64,000 bases of DNA, taken from the NCBI RefSeq assembly GCF_947503795.1, contig NZ_CANNEZ010000001.1:301001-365000 (forward strand), read 5' to 3'. This DNA is from an uncultured Jannaschia sp. (GTDB lineage: Bacteria > Pseudomonadota > Alphaproteobacteria > Rhodobacterales > Rhodobacteraceae). Numbering within the stretch: position 1 is the first letter of the stretch; each line of letters opens with the position of its first letter. The notes below the pieces were generated by a model that was not told where the DNA came from, made no database searches, and worked only from the letters and a program-made list of their open reading frames with translations. Positions 14,904-24,562 of the stretch are shown here, piece by piece. The position numbers were made by a program, and so were the translations under genes.

Positions 14904-17900
14904 TCAGTAATCCTTTTCGAAGAACACGCCGAGCGACGTATCCCCGGTGGCCCCCGCGGCGCCGCGCACCGTCAGGTTCGGCGTCAGGTCGAGGTTGAGC
15001 GAGACCGACGCCTCGCCGTTCTGGTCGATCTGGACGTCGGTATAGACGTTATCGCTCAGATACTTGCCCGCGCGCAGTGCGACGTTGCCCTCGTCGTCGG
15101 CGGTGATGTCGAGATCGTCCAGACCGGCATCGCCGCGCAGCCTGTCGAGCAAACCGCCCTGGCTCCGGCCTGCGAGGACGGCGACGGAATTGGCCAGTTG
15201 CAGGGCTTGGAGCGGCGAGAGCTGGCTCAGGTCGCGGCCGAAGAAGATCTGGGCGAGGATTTCCTCCTGGGGGACGTCAGGCGTGCTTTCGAACCGGACC
15301 GAGATGTTGTCGGCGGGGCCTTCGACGATGATCGACGCGGTGATCGTGTCGGTCTCGGTCACGGCCACCAACCGGATATTGGGCACGAGGTCGCCCTGGA
15401 ACGTGATCGCGCCCTCGTCGAGCTCGAAGCGCTGTTGCAGCACGTCGAGCCTGCCCCGCACCAGTTCGAACCCGCCGGTCGTGATCGGGGCGTTCGCGGT
15501 GCCGCGAAGCTGGAGCTGGCCGCCGAGTTCGGCGTCGAGGCCGCGTCCGCGCACGAAGATGCGCCCGGGCGCCGAGATCACCAGGTCGAGCCGGATCGGC
15601 GGACCCGACGGACGCTCGGCCGAGGCCAACGCTTCGCGCACGCTGGCGGCGTCCTGGCCGGCGCGCGCCAGGGTGCGCTGGACGGGGCGCGGCGTCGCGA
15701 GGTGCCGGATCGGGGGCAGGTCGCCGACGGCCGTGAGGCCGGTGGAGGGCACGGCGATCTCGGCCCCGTCGACCTCGATCCGACCGGCGATCAGCGGCCC
15801 GGCGGTCAGCGGGCCCGTCACCGTGATCTGTCCCGAGAGATCGGCGGTATAGAGGTTCGGATCGGTCAGCGTGACATCCAGACCGACGGTCAGGTTTGCG
15901 TCGAAGGGTGGCGTCAGGTCGACCGGCCCCGTCACAGTGACGCGCCCGCCAGAGGCCGGTGCGGCGGTCAGCTCGACCTGCGCGCGCGCGCCCGTCAGCG
16001 TGACGGTGGCGTCGATATTCTCGATCGTGTTGCGCAGCGTCGGCAGCGACAGCGCCGCGTCAGAGGTCTGGATCGTGCCGCGCACGCTTTCGAGGGCGGG
16101 CGGGCCGTTCACATTCAGGTCGAACCGGGCCTGCCCGGCAAGCCGTCGCGGCGCGATGGCCGCGTTGGCGAGGCCCAGTGGTGCGCTGCCCTGAACCGAG
16201 AGGTCGAGCGTGCCGCCCGACGCCACGGTGCCGTCGATCGCCGCCTGCGTGCCCGCCGGACCCGTGGCGTCGACATCGAGCCGCCAGCCATCGCCCTGCT
16301 GGTTCGCGGTGCCGTCGATCCGCAGCGGGCCTGCCAGGTCGGGCACGAGCGGCGAGATGTCGGGAACCGAGAGGTCGAACCGGGCGCTGGCCGCGCCACC
16401 CGTCAGCGTGCCATCGGCCGAGAGCCGCGCCCCCAGCGGCCCCGACGCGTCCAGGTCGACAGCCCACTCGCCGCCCTGCTGGAAAAGCCGCCCGCTGGCG
16501 TCGAGCGGCCCGCTGAGGCCCGGCAGGAAGGGCGAAACGTTGGCGGCGCGCGCCGTGAAGGACAGGTCGGCCGACGGTCCTGTCGCCAAACCCTCGACCG
16601 TTGCCGCAAGTCCTTGCGCGCCGTCCACCGCCGCATCGACGCGCCATCCGGCCTCGGTCTGCTCGGCGCGAAGGTCGTAATCGAGCGGCCCGCGCAACTG
16701 CGGCGCGATGCGAGCGGCATCGGGGATCTGGCCGGTGGCGGTGACGACCGGTGCCCCGGCAAGGTCCACAGCGCCATCCAGCGTCGCGTCGTAGGGACCG
16801 GTGCCGTCGAATTCGATCGCAAAGCCGTCCGGGCGCTGAATGGCTTGCCCGCTGACCGAAAGGCTGCCGGGAATGGCGGGGGCCACGCGACCGAGATCGG
16901 GAATGTCCGCGGTGAAATCGACCGTCAGGGGCTGGGCGGTCAGCGCGCTTCGGGCCGTAACCGTGGCGCCGTAGGGCCCGGTGGCCGTGGCGTCGACGAC
17001 CCAGTCATCCTCCGCCCGGAACACCGCACCATCGAGGTCAAGGCGCCCTTCGACGGCGGGGACGAGGTCCGAGGTTTCCGGCACGGTTCCGACGAACTCG
17101 ATACGTGGCGCGTCGCCGGTGACGGGGCCGCGGGCGCGCAGCGCGATGCCCGCCGGCGCGTCGAGCCGGGTGTCGAGCCGCCATTCGTCGCCTGTCCGCC
17201 CGATCGTGCCCGAAAGAGCGACCGCGCCGCGCAGCGCCTCGATCGACGCCAGCGCCGGGACGGGATCGGTGAGATCGGGCAGGGTCGCCTCGAAGGTGAT
17301 CTCGGGGGTCGGGCCGGTGACCGGGCCTTGGACCTCGGCGCGCAGGCCCCAAGGGCCGCTGGCATCGGCGTCGAGCGACCAGAGCCCGTTCGTCGCCGAC
17401 GCCGTGCCCGCCAGCGACAACGCGCCCGGCACGCCGTCGGCGAAGGCGGAGAGGTCCGGCACGTTGGCGGTGAAATCGACGGCGGGCGTGTCGCCGGTCA
17501 GCACGCCATTGGCCGAGACAGCGACCCCGTTTGGAGCCGCGGCGTCGAAATTGCCGCGCCACGCGCCCTCGTCGTCGCGTGTCACGTCCACGGCAAGCTG
17601 GATGGGACCGTCGAGGCGCGGATCGAGAATCGTTCCGTCGTCGAGCCGGGCCGAGAAGGTCGCCGTACTGCGCTGGCCCTGCAGCGTTTCCGGCGCGTCG
17701 GTGTCGAGCAGACGGGCGGCGCCCTGCGCCGTGAGGCGGTCGTTCCCCACCCGGAAGGCGTCGAGGAACGTGCCGTCGACCGTCCGCCGCGCCGCGGCCG
17801 TCAGGGTCGTCTCGCCCGCCAGCACCGCATCGGCCTGCGCGATCCCGAGGCCCAGATCCTGCGTTTCGGCGTCGAGGTTCAGATCGAAGGTTCCCGCAAG

Positions 17901-19451
17901 CGGGGCATAGACGCCCCGGATCGTCGCACGGGCCGTGCCGCTCAGGTCCTGGCCCGCGAAGGCCGCGAGGCTCTGCAACCGGTCGTGCCGGAGCGTGACG
18001 TCCATCGTGATCGGCAGCCCGTCGGCCGCGGTCGCGATTTCGACCGTGCCGCCCAGAGCGTAGGCACCGCCGGCGAGTTCGAGCCCCGAGATGCGCACGG
18101 ACGTGCCCGCCGACCACGCGACGTCGCCGTCGAGGGCGACGCGCGGGCCGACTGCCTGTCCCAGCGCCGGGTCCGCGAAGACGAGGCCATCGAGCGCGGC
18201 CGTGATCGCCGCCGTCGCCCTCTCGACCGCGCCATCCGCGCGGCTGAGGATGCCATCGGCGGTGATCCGGGCGGTCGCGACGGTCAGGTCCGGCCCCTCG
18301 TAACGCGTCGCATCAAGGTCGAGCCGCCAATTGTCCGAGACCGTCGCGTCATGGGTGATCGTCAGGCGCGCCTCGGCCAGCGACGGGTCGCCGCCGATGG
18401 GCAAGACGACCGGCCCGCCATCGGCGGCGGCGATCCGCGCGTCGATATCGAGGAACGTGGGCCAGCCGTCGGGGCCAAGCTGCGCGTTGCCGGACAGGTC
18501 GAAGGCCTGCGTGGCGATCCGCAGGGTGTCCAGATCGGTTCCGCCGCCGTCGCGCTGAAGCCCGGCGGCGGCGATGCGGACGTCGTCGCCAAAAAAGGGC
18601 CGGTAGCGCGGCGCGAAGAGCGCGGTGACGTCGCCGCCGAGATCGACCTCGAAGCGGCGACCGTCGGACGTGCCCGTCAGGGTCACGTCGCCGCCGATCC
18701 GCTCGACCCCGTCCGAGGCCACGGCGATATCGGCGATGAAGGCGTCGAGCGGGCCGCTGCCTGCGACGGTCAGCTCGATCGCGGGACGTCCGGGCAGTTG
18801 CAGAAGCGTCGCGGCGATCCCGCCCTCGCCCTCGGTCAGATCGATATCGACCGTCAGGTTCTGACTTTCGCCCGTATAGGCGACCGCGATGGAGAACTGT
18901 CCCGTCACGCCGTCGAGCCGCTGCGCCTCGATGCGCGCGTCGAGCGAGCCGTCCACGAGACTGGCCGAGGCGTCGAGCGTGAGCGCCACCTCTTCGCCCA
19001 GGAACGGCGCGCCGAGCTCGATCCGCTCGGCGGTCAGGGTGTCGATCTCGACCGAGACGGGCAGATCCGGCAGCGCAAAGCCAGAGGCGCCCGCATCCGG
19101 CAGCGCCTCGACCCCTTCGGCCGGCAGCGGCGCGCGATCGACGCGGATGAGACCCGCGCTGAGCTGCGTCACCTCGAGCCGTCCGCGCAGGAGTGCGGAG
19201 CGGTTCCAGTCGAGCACCACATCCTCGAGGACGAGCCATGTCCCTTCGTCATCCGAGATCGAGAGGCGGTCCATCGTCGCCTCGGACGAGAGCGCGCCGT
19301 CGAAGCCGTCGATCCGCACGGCGAGCCCCGGCGCGGACAGGTTGTCCTCGATCAGGGCCGTCAGGAAGCCGCGGTCGCGCTCGGTCTCGTCCTGCGCGAA
19401 GACGGGCGTGGCGGCACAGGCCAGGGCGAGGGCGAGGGCGAGGCGGCGCAT
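14904..19451 (-). CDS. tamB: TamB translocation/assembly module protein
   Basis: 1515 residues. A cleavable signal-like N-terminus ends in TPVFAQ, where E. coli TamB has an anchor helix. It is followed by a very long run of beta repeats with recurring VxG-P motifs (many GPV/GPL-x-A-x-P units), the beta-taco pattern. The C-terminal 350 residues are the DUF490 domain (GRLDVLQQRFELDEG, then DISVRFESTPDVPQEEILAQIFFG), ending in a beta-signal-like GVFFEKDY. TamB spans the periplasm to help TamA or to transfer phospholipid to the outer membrane. It overlaps the tamA stop and is longer than the E. coli protein. Confidence 0.95.
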   Translation of the reverse strand: MRRLALALALACAATPVFAQDETERDRGFLTALIEDNLSAPGLAVRIDGFDGALSSEATMDRLSISDDEGTWLVLEDVVLDWNRSALLRGRLEVTQLSAGLIRVDRAPLPAEGVEALPDAGASGFALPDLPVSVEIDTLTAERIELGAPFLGEEVALTLDASASLVDGSLDARIEAQRLDGVTGQFSIAVAYTGESQNLTVDIDLTEGEGGIAATLLQLPGRPAIELTVAGSGPLDAFIADIAVASDGVERIGGDVTLTGTSDGRRFEVDLGGDVTALFAPRYRPFFGDDVRIAAAGLQRDGGGTDLDTLRIATQAFDLSGNAQLGPDGWPTFLDIDARIAAADGGPVVLPIGGDPSLAEARLTITHDATVSDNWRLDLDATRYEGPDLTVATARITADGILSRADGAVERATAAITAALDGLVFADPALGQAVGPRVALDGDVAWSAGTSVRISGLELAGGAYALGGTVEIATAADGLPITMDVTLRHDRLQSLAAFAGQDLSGTARATIRGVYAPLAGTFDLNLDAETQDLGLGIAQADAVLAGETTLTAAARRTVDGTFLDAFRVGNDRLTAQGAARLLDTDAPETLQGQRSTATFSARLDDGTILDPRLDGPIQLAVDVTRDDEGAWRGNFDAAAPNGVAVSANGVLTGDTPAVDFTANVPDLSAFADGVPGALSLAGTASATNGLWSLDADASGPWGLRAEVQGPVTGPTPEITFEATLPDLTDPVPALASIEALRGAVALSGTIGRTGDEWRLDTRLDAPAGIALRARGPVTGDAPRIEFVGTVPETSDLVPAVEGRLDLDGAVFRAEDDWVVDATATGPYGATVTARSALTAQPLTVDFTADIPDLGRVAPAIPGSLSVSGQAIQRPDGFAIEFDGTGPYDATLDGAVDLAGAPVVTATGQIPDAARIAPQLRGPLDYDLRAEQTEAGWRVDAAVDGAQGLAATVEGLATGPSADLSFTARAANVSPFLPGLSGPLDASGRLFQQGGEWAVDLDASGPLGARLSADGTLTGGAASARFDLSVPDISPLVPDLAGPLRIDGTANQQGDGWRLDVDATGPAGTQAAIDGTVASGGTLDLSVQGSAPLGLANAAIAPRRLAGQARFDLNVNGPPALESVRGTIQTSDAALSLPTLRNTIENIDATVTLTGARAQVELTAAPASGGRVTVTGPVDLTPPFDANLTVGLDVTLTDPNLYTADLSGQITVTGPLTAGPLIAGRIEVDGAEIAVPSTGLTAVGDLPPIRHLATPRPVQRTLARAGQDAASVREALASAERPSGPPIRLDLVISAPGRIFVRGRGLDAELGGQLQLRGTANAPITTGGFELVRGRLDVLQQRFELDEGAITFQGDLVPNIRLVAVTETDTITASIIVEGPADNISVRFESTPDVPQEEILAQIFFGRDLSQLSPLQALQLANSVAVLAGRSQGGLLDRLRGDAGLDDLDITADDEGNVALRAGKYLSDNVYTDVQIDQNGEASVSLNLDLTPNLTVRGAAGATGDTSLGVFFEKDY

Positions 19452-21247
19452 CAGAACGCCTGACCGATGCCGATATAGATGGCGACCCCAGACGGATCGC
19501 CGGGCCCGGACACGGGCAATCCGAGGTCCACGCGGATCGGACCGATCCCGGTGTCGTAGCGGATGCCGAGGCCCGCGCCGACATGGGTGTCGCCATCCGA
19601 CCAGTCGCTGTTGGGGCTGATGAGCCCCATATCCACGAAGCCGACGACGCCGATCTTTTCGGTCACGCCCTGTCGCAGCTCGCCCGAAAAGCCGAGGAAC
19701 GACTTGCCGCCGACGAGCCGCCCGCTGGGCAACGTGACGCCGAGCGATTGAAACTCCTGTCCTCGCACGGTGCCGCCGCCGCCCGAGAAGAACAGATCGG
19801 CGGCCGGCGTGTCGGCAAGGTCGGGGCCGACCACGGAGCCGAGCTGCAGCCGGGCCGCGACGACCGTCCGATCCTCGGAGCCGAAGCCCTGATAGCCGCG
19901 CAGGTCGGCGAGAAAGCGAATGCCCGCGCCCGCCGTCCGGAAGCCGTAGAACGGCTCGGCTGAGGCTTCGATGTAGAAGCCGTCGGTGGGGTTCAAATCG
20001 TCGTTGCGGCGATTGTATTCCGCTTCGAGCGGGAGCGAGAGGATCGAGAAGTCGCGACGGCCGAACGCGTCCTCGACCTTCGATTGCTCGTAGGCGATGC
20101 CGTAGGAATAGTTGAACTCCTCGTCGACGATCCGGCGCGCGCCGACCTCGAAGCCGACGCGGTCGGACTGGAAGTTCGGCTGGTCGAGGCTTTCGATGAA
20201 GGCCGAGGCATAGAGGTCGGTTTCGGGATTGAAGGTCGCGGGCCGGTTATAGGCGAAGCTCAGGCGGAAATCCTCGCCGCCGGTATCACCGCCGATGCCC
20301 TCGATCTCGCCCTCGACGCGGAAGCTGTCGGCTGCCCCGCTGAGGTTCCGGTGCAGCCAGAAGGTCGACAGGCTGAGCCCGTCCTCGCTGCTGAGTTCGG
20401 CGCCCGCCCCGAAGCGGCGGGGCAGGCGCTCGACCACTTGCACCGTCATCGGAAGGGTGTTGGCGGGCCCGATCTCGTCGGCCTCGGTGATCGAAACGGA
20501 GCGGAAGGCGCCGGTGCGGACCAGCCGGCGCGCGGCCTCGTCCACCTGCTCGGGATCAAAGACGCGTCCCTGCCGGAGGTCGGCGATCCGCGCGATGCGA
20601 TCCTCGCGGACCCGCTCGGCCCCTTCGACGAAGAGCGGGCCGTATTGCAGCTTCGGGCCGGGCGCCAGCGCCAGCGCGGCGTCCAGCCGGTTGGCCGCGT
20701 GATCTGCGACAATGTCCTGTCCGGCCAGTTCCGCCTTGGCGTGGCCCAGAGCGCGCCAGCGGTCGATACCCGCCGACGTGGTTCGCCGCAGGACGTCGGT
20801 GCCCGCCGGGCGTCCCGGCGCGAAATCCTCGGGCAGTTCGGTGCCGGGGGCCACGGGCGCGATCCGCGTTTCGCGAAACAGGAAGCGCGGGCCCGACTGG
20901 ACCGAGATCGTCACGGTGCCGATCGGATCCTGCCGCGAGATGACGGGGAGGGCGGCGGCTTCGACCCCGTCGATCTGGATCGAGATGACGGGCCCGAAAT
21001 ATCCCGCCTCGAAGAGCACGGCCACGAGGCGGCGATAGTCGGCCTGCGCCGCGGCCACGACGTCGCGGCGCACGGGTGCGCCGTCGGCGTCGCGGATCGC
21101 GCCCACCGTCAGGGAGGCGGCGGTCAGGCTTTCAGAGAGGTCTTCGTCCGCCGGCAGCGCCAGCTGCAACTGCGCGGCCGCGGCGGGCAGGGTCGAGAGC
21201 GCGACGGAAAGGAGAAGGATGGCGGCGCGGATGCGGATGGGGATCAC
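19451..21247 (-). CDS. tamA: TamA outer-membrane assembly factor (BamA family)
   Basis: 598 residues. The signal peptide ends in LPAAAAQ. Three POTRA-like domains cover about residues 25-270, followed by a 16-strand barrel with the lid-loop motif GGGGTVRGQEF (the VRG of the Omp85 superfamily). The terminal strand GVAIYIGIGQAF ends in Phe, as expected for a barrel protein. It works with TamB in outer-membrane protein or lipid assembly, and the stop overlaps the tamB start codon. Confidence 0.95.
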   Translation of the reverse strand: MIPIRIRAAILLLSVALSTLPAAAAQLQLALPADEDLSESLTAASLTVGAIRDADGAPVRRDVVAAAQADYRRLVAVLFEAGYFGPVISIQIDGVEAAALPVISRQDPIGTVTISVQSGPRFLFRETRIAPVAPGTELPEDFAPGRPAGTDVLRRTTSAGIDRWRALGHAKAELAGQDIVADHAANRLDAALALAPGPKLQYGPLFVEGAERVREDRIARIADLRQGRVFDPEQVDEAARRLVRTGAFRSVSITEADEIGPANTLPMTVQVVERLPRRFGAGAELSSEDGLSLSTFWLHRNLSGAADSFRVEGEIEGIGGDTGGEDFRLSFAYNRPATFNPETDLYASAFIESLDQPNFQSDRVGFEVGARRIVDEEFNYSYGIAYEQSKVEDAFGRRDFSILSLPLEAEYNRRNDDLNPTDGFYIEASAEPFYGFRTAGAGIRFLADLRGYQGFGSEDRTVVAARLQLGSVVGPDLADTPAADLFFSGGGGTVRGQEFQSLGVTLPSGRLVGGKSFLGFSGELRQGVTEKIGVVGFVDMGLISPNSDWSDGDTHVGAGLGIRYDTGIGPIRVDLGLPVSGPGDPSGVAIYIGIGQAF

Positions 21248-21304
21248 GGGCAGGATATCCCTCGAGAAATCGGCACGAGCGGCAGCACCCGTCCGCCGTT
21301 TCTA

Positions 21305-21319
21305 GCATCGCAGCGATGC
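21305..21319. other. Short inverted repeat upstream of tamA
   Basis: GCATCGC and GCGATGC flank a single A, forming a near-perfect 15-base inverted repeat 58 bases upstream of the tamA start and 36 bases past the DUF2254 stop. It could be an operator for the tamA operon or part of a terminator for the DUF2254 gene; both read the minus strand. Confidence 0.3.
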
Positions 21320-21354
21320 AAGTGTAAGCACCGTGTCGTCACGATGCGCGCGCG

Positions 21355-22569
21355 TCAGGCGGCGCGCAACCGCCTGAGATCGCGCAGGATCGCGCGTCGA
21401 TCGAGTTCGGTTTCGAGCGCCATCAGGTCCGACAGCAGCGCCACCGCGCGCCCGCGCGCCATGTCATCGGCGATCACGTGCGGCAGGGCCGCCGGGAAGG
21501 TATGGGCGTAGAGGTCGTCGAAGGTCAGGGCGCGACCGTGGATCCGGCCCGGCGGATGCGCCACGAGGCCGCCTTCGTGGGTCAGCGCCGAGGCCAGCCC
21601 CGCCGACAGCCAGTTAAGGCAGTTTATGGCCGTGAACGGATCATTGATGCCGGGGCTGAGCGCGATCGCCGTCATCTCGACCAGTTGGTCGGCGACGAAG
21701 GTTAGCGTCTGCATCTCGGTCTGTTCCTGACCGATGGCGACGGCGTCGCGGATGTCTTCCTCGATGTCGTCGTCGATGTCGTCGCCCCAGATCTCCAGAA
21801 GCGGTTGCGCCGGGTTCACGAAATCGCCGGGCGTTCGTTCAAAGCGCATCACGAGGTCGCGATCCTCGGCGATGTCGGCGATTCGGTCGTAGTTCACCGC
21901 TTGGACGAAGCCCGCATTCGGCATGTTCAGCACACGGTCCGGGTCGCGGTCCGGCGGCGTGACCGTGCCCGCATCGGTGTCTCGCCCGTCGATCTGCGCC
22001 CGGATCATCGCGTCGAACCGCTTTCCGAGCTGCGCCGTGATGTTCGAGACATTCACCGTCTCGGGCACGTGGTGGACGAAATAGATCATCGTCCCGATGG
22101 CGAGAAAGCACAGCATCAGCGCGATCGAGACCGAAAGCCGGGCGACGTGATCCTCGCCCGTCGAGAGAAGCGCCAGCGTCGTGACTGCGAAGACCAGAAC
22201 CGAGATCAGGATGCCGAGAGACCACTGGTTGCCGCGGTCCCGCATGAAGTTCCCGATCAGGCGCGGGCCGTATTGCCCGGCCGCATGTGTCACCGCCACG
22301 AGCGTCAGTGAGAACATCACACCCGTGATCGATGCGACCGACCCCGCGATGACCGACAGAAGGCTGCGCGCGCCCTCGGTCGTGATGTTCATGAGGGCGG
22401 GCGGCAGCGGGATGGTCTCGGTCACGTCAACGCCGGCGAAATGCGCGAACCACGCGGAGATGGCAGACACCGTCACGAGACAGGCGGGAATGAACCAGTA
22501 ACTCGCGCGGATGTCCCGGACGAGCGTCCGGAGGCGGGCGAATTGCTTCAGGGGGGAGATATCGAGCAT
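21355..22569 (-). CDS. DUF2254 family membrane protein
   Basis: 404 residues from the ATG at 22569. Four membrane helices lie in the first 170 residues, separated by a periplasmic loop with ETIPLPPALMNITTEGARSLLSVIAGS, then FSLTLVAVTHAAGQYGPRL; both are conserved DUF2254 landmarks. The soluble C-terminal half has a DPFTAINCLNWLS motif, also characteristic. Function of the family is not established. The start lies about 80 bases from a divergent formate/nitrite-type channel gene, so the promoters overlap. Confidence 0.85.
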   Translation of the reverse strand: MLDISPLKQFARLRTLVRDIRASYWFIPACLVTVSAISAWFAHFAGVDVTETIPLPPALMNITTEGARSLLSVIAGSVASITGVMFSLTLVAVTHAAGQYGPRLIGNFMRDRGNQWSLGILISVLVFAVTTLALLSTGEDHVARLSVSIALMLCFLAIGTMIYFVHHVPETVNVSNITAQLGKRFDAMIRAQIDGRDTDAGTVTPPDRDPDRVLNMPNAGFVQAVNYDRIADIAEDRDLVMRFERTPGDFVNPAQPLLEIWGDDIDDDIEEDIRDAVAIGQEQTEMQTLTFVADQLVEMTAIALSPGINDPFTAINCLNWLSAGLASALTHEGGLVAHPPGRIHGRALTFDDLYAHTFPAALPHVIADDMARGRAVALLSDLMALETELDRRAILRDLRRLRAA

Positions 22570-22652
22570 TGGCGTCTGCGGTTGGGCCAGAGGGAACGCA
22601 ATCGCGTCGCGGGAAGTTTCATGGAACTGCACAACCGATGGGATAGCTTCGC

Positions 22653-23522
22653 ATGACACCCCGCCAATCGCTCGGGCTGGACCCGCGCACCGCCAAGCAA
22701 GAGCATGCCGAGGAGCAGCGCGAGGAAGAGGCCATCGAGGACGCGGGGAAACTCGCGCCCAAGCTCCTCTTCGAAGTGATCCGCCGGGACGGCGAGGAGG
22801 AGTTGACGCGCCCGCTTCGGAGCCTCGTCTATTCCGGGCTCGCGGCAGGCATGATGATCTCGATGTCCGTGCTGGGCGAGGCCGTGTTCCGGACCTACCT
22901 GCCGGCGGACGCGTCCTGGTCCTACCTCGTGGAGAACCTTGGCTATTCGTTGGGGTTCCTCGTGGTCATCCTCGGGCGAATGCAGCTGTTCACGGAAAAC
23001 ACCATCACGACCGTCCTCCCGGTCATCGCCCGGCCCACGCGGCGCATCTTCATGGCGATGCTGCGGCTCTGGGCGCTGGTGCTCGTGGCGAATGTCGTGG
23101 GCGCCTTCGCGGTCTCCGCGCTCTATGCCCATACGCCCGCATTGCCCACCGAGCTCTATCCCGCCTTTGACAGCCTCTCGGCCCACGCGACCGGCTTCGC
23201 CCCGAGCGAGGCGTTCTTCCGGGCGATCCCGGCAGGCGTGATTGTCGCGGCACTCGTCTGGATGCTGCCGCAGCGGTCCGGCGGGGCCTTTGCGATCATC
23301 ATGGTCTTCACCTGGCTGATCGCTGCGGGGGACTTCACCCATGTCGTCGCGGGTTCGGTCGAATGGGGCTGGATGGTCTGGCGCGACCAGCTCGGGTTCT
23401 TCGAGGGGTTCGTGACCTTCTTCCTGCCGGTCCTTGCAGGCAATATCGTCGGCGGAACCGTGATCTTCACCCTGCTCGCCCATGGTCAGGTGAAGGACGA
23501 GCTGCATCGCCGCCCGCTCTGA
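22653..23522 (+). CDS. Formate/nitrite transporter (FNT) family channel
   Basis: 289 residues. A charged N-terminal tail of about 55 residues (EEQREEEAIEDAGK) precedes six membrane helices. FNT signatures include GLAAGMMISMSVLGEA in the first helix pair, FTENTITTVLP in the middle, and FLPVLAGNIVGGTVIFTLLAHGQV at the end. Such proteins conduct formate, nitrite or hydrosulfide anions across the inner membrane; the substrate cannot be told from sequence. This soluble-tailed branch resembles the YfdC type. A hairpin follows the stop. Confidence 0.88.
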   Translation: MTPRQSLGLDPRTAKQEHAEEQREEEAIEDAGKLAPKLLFEVIRRDGEEELTRPLRSLVYSGLAAGMMISMSVLGEAVFRTYLPADASWSYLVENLGYSLGFLVVILGRMQLFTENTITTVLPVIARPTRRIFMAMLRLWALVLVANVVGAFAVSALYAHTPALPTELYPAFDSLSAHATGFAPSEAFFRAIPAGVIVAALVWMLPQRSGGAFAIIMVFTWLIAAGDFTHVVAGSVEWGWMVWRDQLGFFEGFVTFFLPVLAGNIVGGTVIFTLLAHGQVKDELHRRPL

Positions 23523-23531
23523 GCATCGGAA

Positions 23532-23560
23532 CTCCGGCATCCGTGCGCGGGTTGCCGGAG
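23532..23560 (+). terminator. Hairpin after the FNT channel gene
   Basis: Perfect 8-base arms CTCCGGCA (23532-23539) and TGCCGGAG (23553-23560) enclose a 13-base loop just past the stop of the channel gene and before the DUF2945 gene. No U-tract follows, so termination is plausible rather than certain. The hairpin overlaps a GGAAC-N17-GGTT sequence (23528-23553) that resembles an EcfG promoter for the next gene. Confidence 0.5.
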
Positions 23561-23585
23561 CGTTCAGCACGAAAGGTGAGATGCG

Positions 23586-23801
23586 ATGGCCGATATCAAT
23601 GTAGGCGACAAGGTGAAGTGGAACTGGGGCAACGGCGAAGGCACCGGCAAGGTGACAGAGCGGTTTACCGATAAGGTGACGCGGACGATCGACGGCAACG
23701 AGGTCACGCGTAACGCGAGCAACGACGAGCCGGCATTCATGATCGAGCAGGATGACGGCGACCGCGTCCTGAAATCCGGATCCGAGCTGAGCCAGGCCTG
23801 A
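23586..23801 (+). CDS. DUF2945 (TUDOR-like) small protein
   Basis: 71 residues, preceded by a good ribosome-binding site (AAAGGTGAG). The sequence starts INVGDKVKWNWGNGEGTGKV and ends DGDRVLKSGSELSQ. This is the complete small beta-barrel of DUF2945/hypervirulence-associated TUDOR proteins, with the repeated strand-turn pattern and VTRNAS/DEPAF segment. The biochemical role is unknown; relatives are often stress-linked. It is monocistronic and convergent with the Crp-type gene. Confidence 0.85.
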   Translation: MADINVGDKVKWNWGNGEGTGKVTERFTDKVTRTIDGNEVTRNASNDEPAFMIEQDDGDRVLKSGSELSQA

Positions 23802-23816
23802 CCGACTGGCTGGACC

Positions 23817-24545
23817 CTAGAGCAGCGGGCGCGTCTGGGCGGGCTCGCTGTCGGTCATCCCGATCTTCGCCAGCAATTCGAGGTCGTTGACGATCAGCAC
23901 GCCCTCGCGCCAGGTCGCGAGCTGCCGCTCCCGGAACTTGGCGAGGGTCTTGTTGGTATGTACGAGCGACAGGCCCAGGCTGTCCGCCAGATCCTGCTGC
24001 CGGAACGGAAGCGGCATGCCGCCCCCCGAGATCATCTCGAGCTGTTCGGCGCGCAACCACAGGCGTACCAGCGCCCAGGCCACCGCCTGCTCGGCGGCGC
24101 GCTGGCCCACGGTGGTCAAAGCCTCACCCAAGAAATGCTCCTCGGTCGCGGCGATCCATGTCAGGTCATAAGACCGCGACGGCGAGTTCTTGAAGAACCC
24201 CCAGAGCGCCGCGCGATCGAACACGCAGAGCTTCATGCGCGTGCGCGCTTCGACCGTGTGCGACATTTCGCCCATCACGGCGGCCTGCAATCCGATGAGG
24301 TCACCGGGAAAGATGAAGGTCGTGACCTGGCGACGTCCGTTCTCGAGGACCTTGAACCGTAGGCCCATGCCGTCGAGCACGGTAAAAATCTGTGCGGAAT
24401 GAGAGCCTTCGGTCAGAACAGGTGTGCCCGGTTCGACCGTCATCTCGCCGACTTTGAAGCGTTGAGTCTGGCGCACCTCGTCATCCGACATGTCGGTGAA
24501 CAGGCTTCGGGTCCGTAACGGACAATTGTCGCAGCGCGTGACCAT
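23817..24545 (-). CDS. Crp/Fnr-family transcriptional regulator
   Basis: 242 residues from the ATG at 24545, with a GGGAG ribosome-binding site. The cyclic-nucleotide-type beta-roll lies at about residues 20-130 (GTPVLTEGSHSAQIFTVLDG, FIFPGDLIG). The HTH is C-terminal (LPFRQQDLADSLGLSLVHTNKTLAKFR). It begins with CDNCPLR, two cysteines like the start of Fnr proteins, but lacks the spacing and fourth Cys needed for a 4Fe-4S cluster, so oxygen sensing in the Fnr manner is unlikely. It is divergent from a degenerate receiver gene and close to the general stress locus. Confidence 0.88.
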   Translation of the reverse strand: MVTRCDNCPLRTRSLFTDMSDDEVRQTQRFKVGEMTVEPGTPVLTEGSHSAQIFTVLDGMGLRFKVLENGRRQVTTFIFPGDLIGLQAAVMGEMSHTVEARTRMKLCVFDRAALWGFFKNSPSRSYDLTWIAATEEHFLGEALTTVGQRAAEQAVAWALVRLWLRAEQLEMISGGGMPLPFRQQDLADSLGLSLVHTNKTLAKFRERQLATWREGVLIVNDLELLAKIGMTDSEPAQTRPLL

Positions 24546-24562
24546 GAACACTCCCAGGAGAT

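Noticed and set aside
14754-19463. A 1569-codon plus-strand ORF antisense to tamB, and other long antisense ORFs over pqiB, glpD, uvrC and the M20 gene
   Set aside because: These are shadow frames caused by high-GC codon use. Their translations are Arg/Gly/Pro-rich without domains, while the opposite strand gives clear families.
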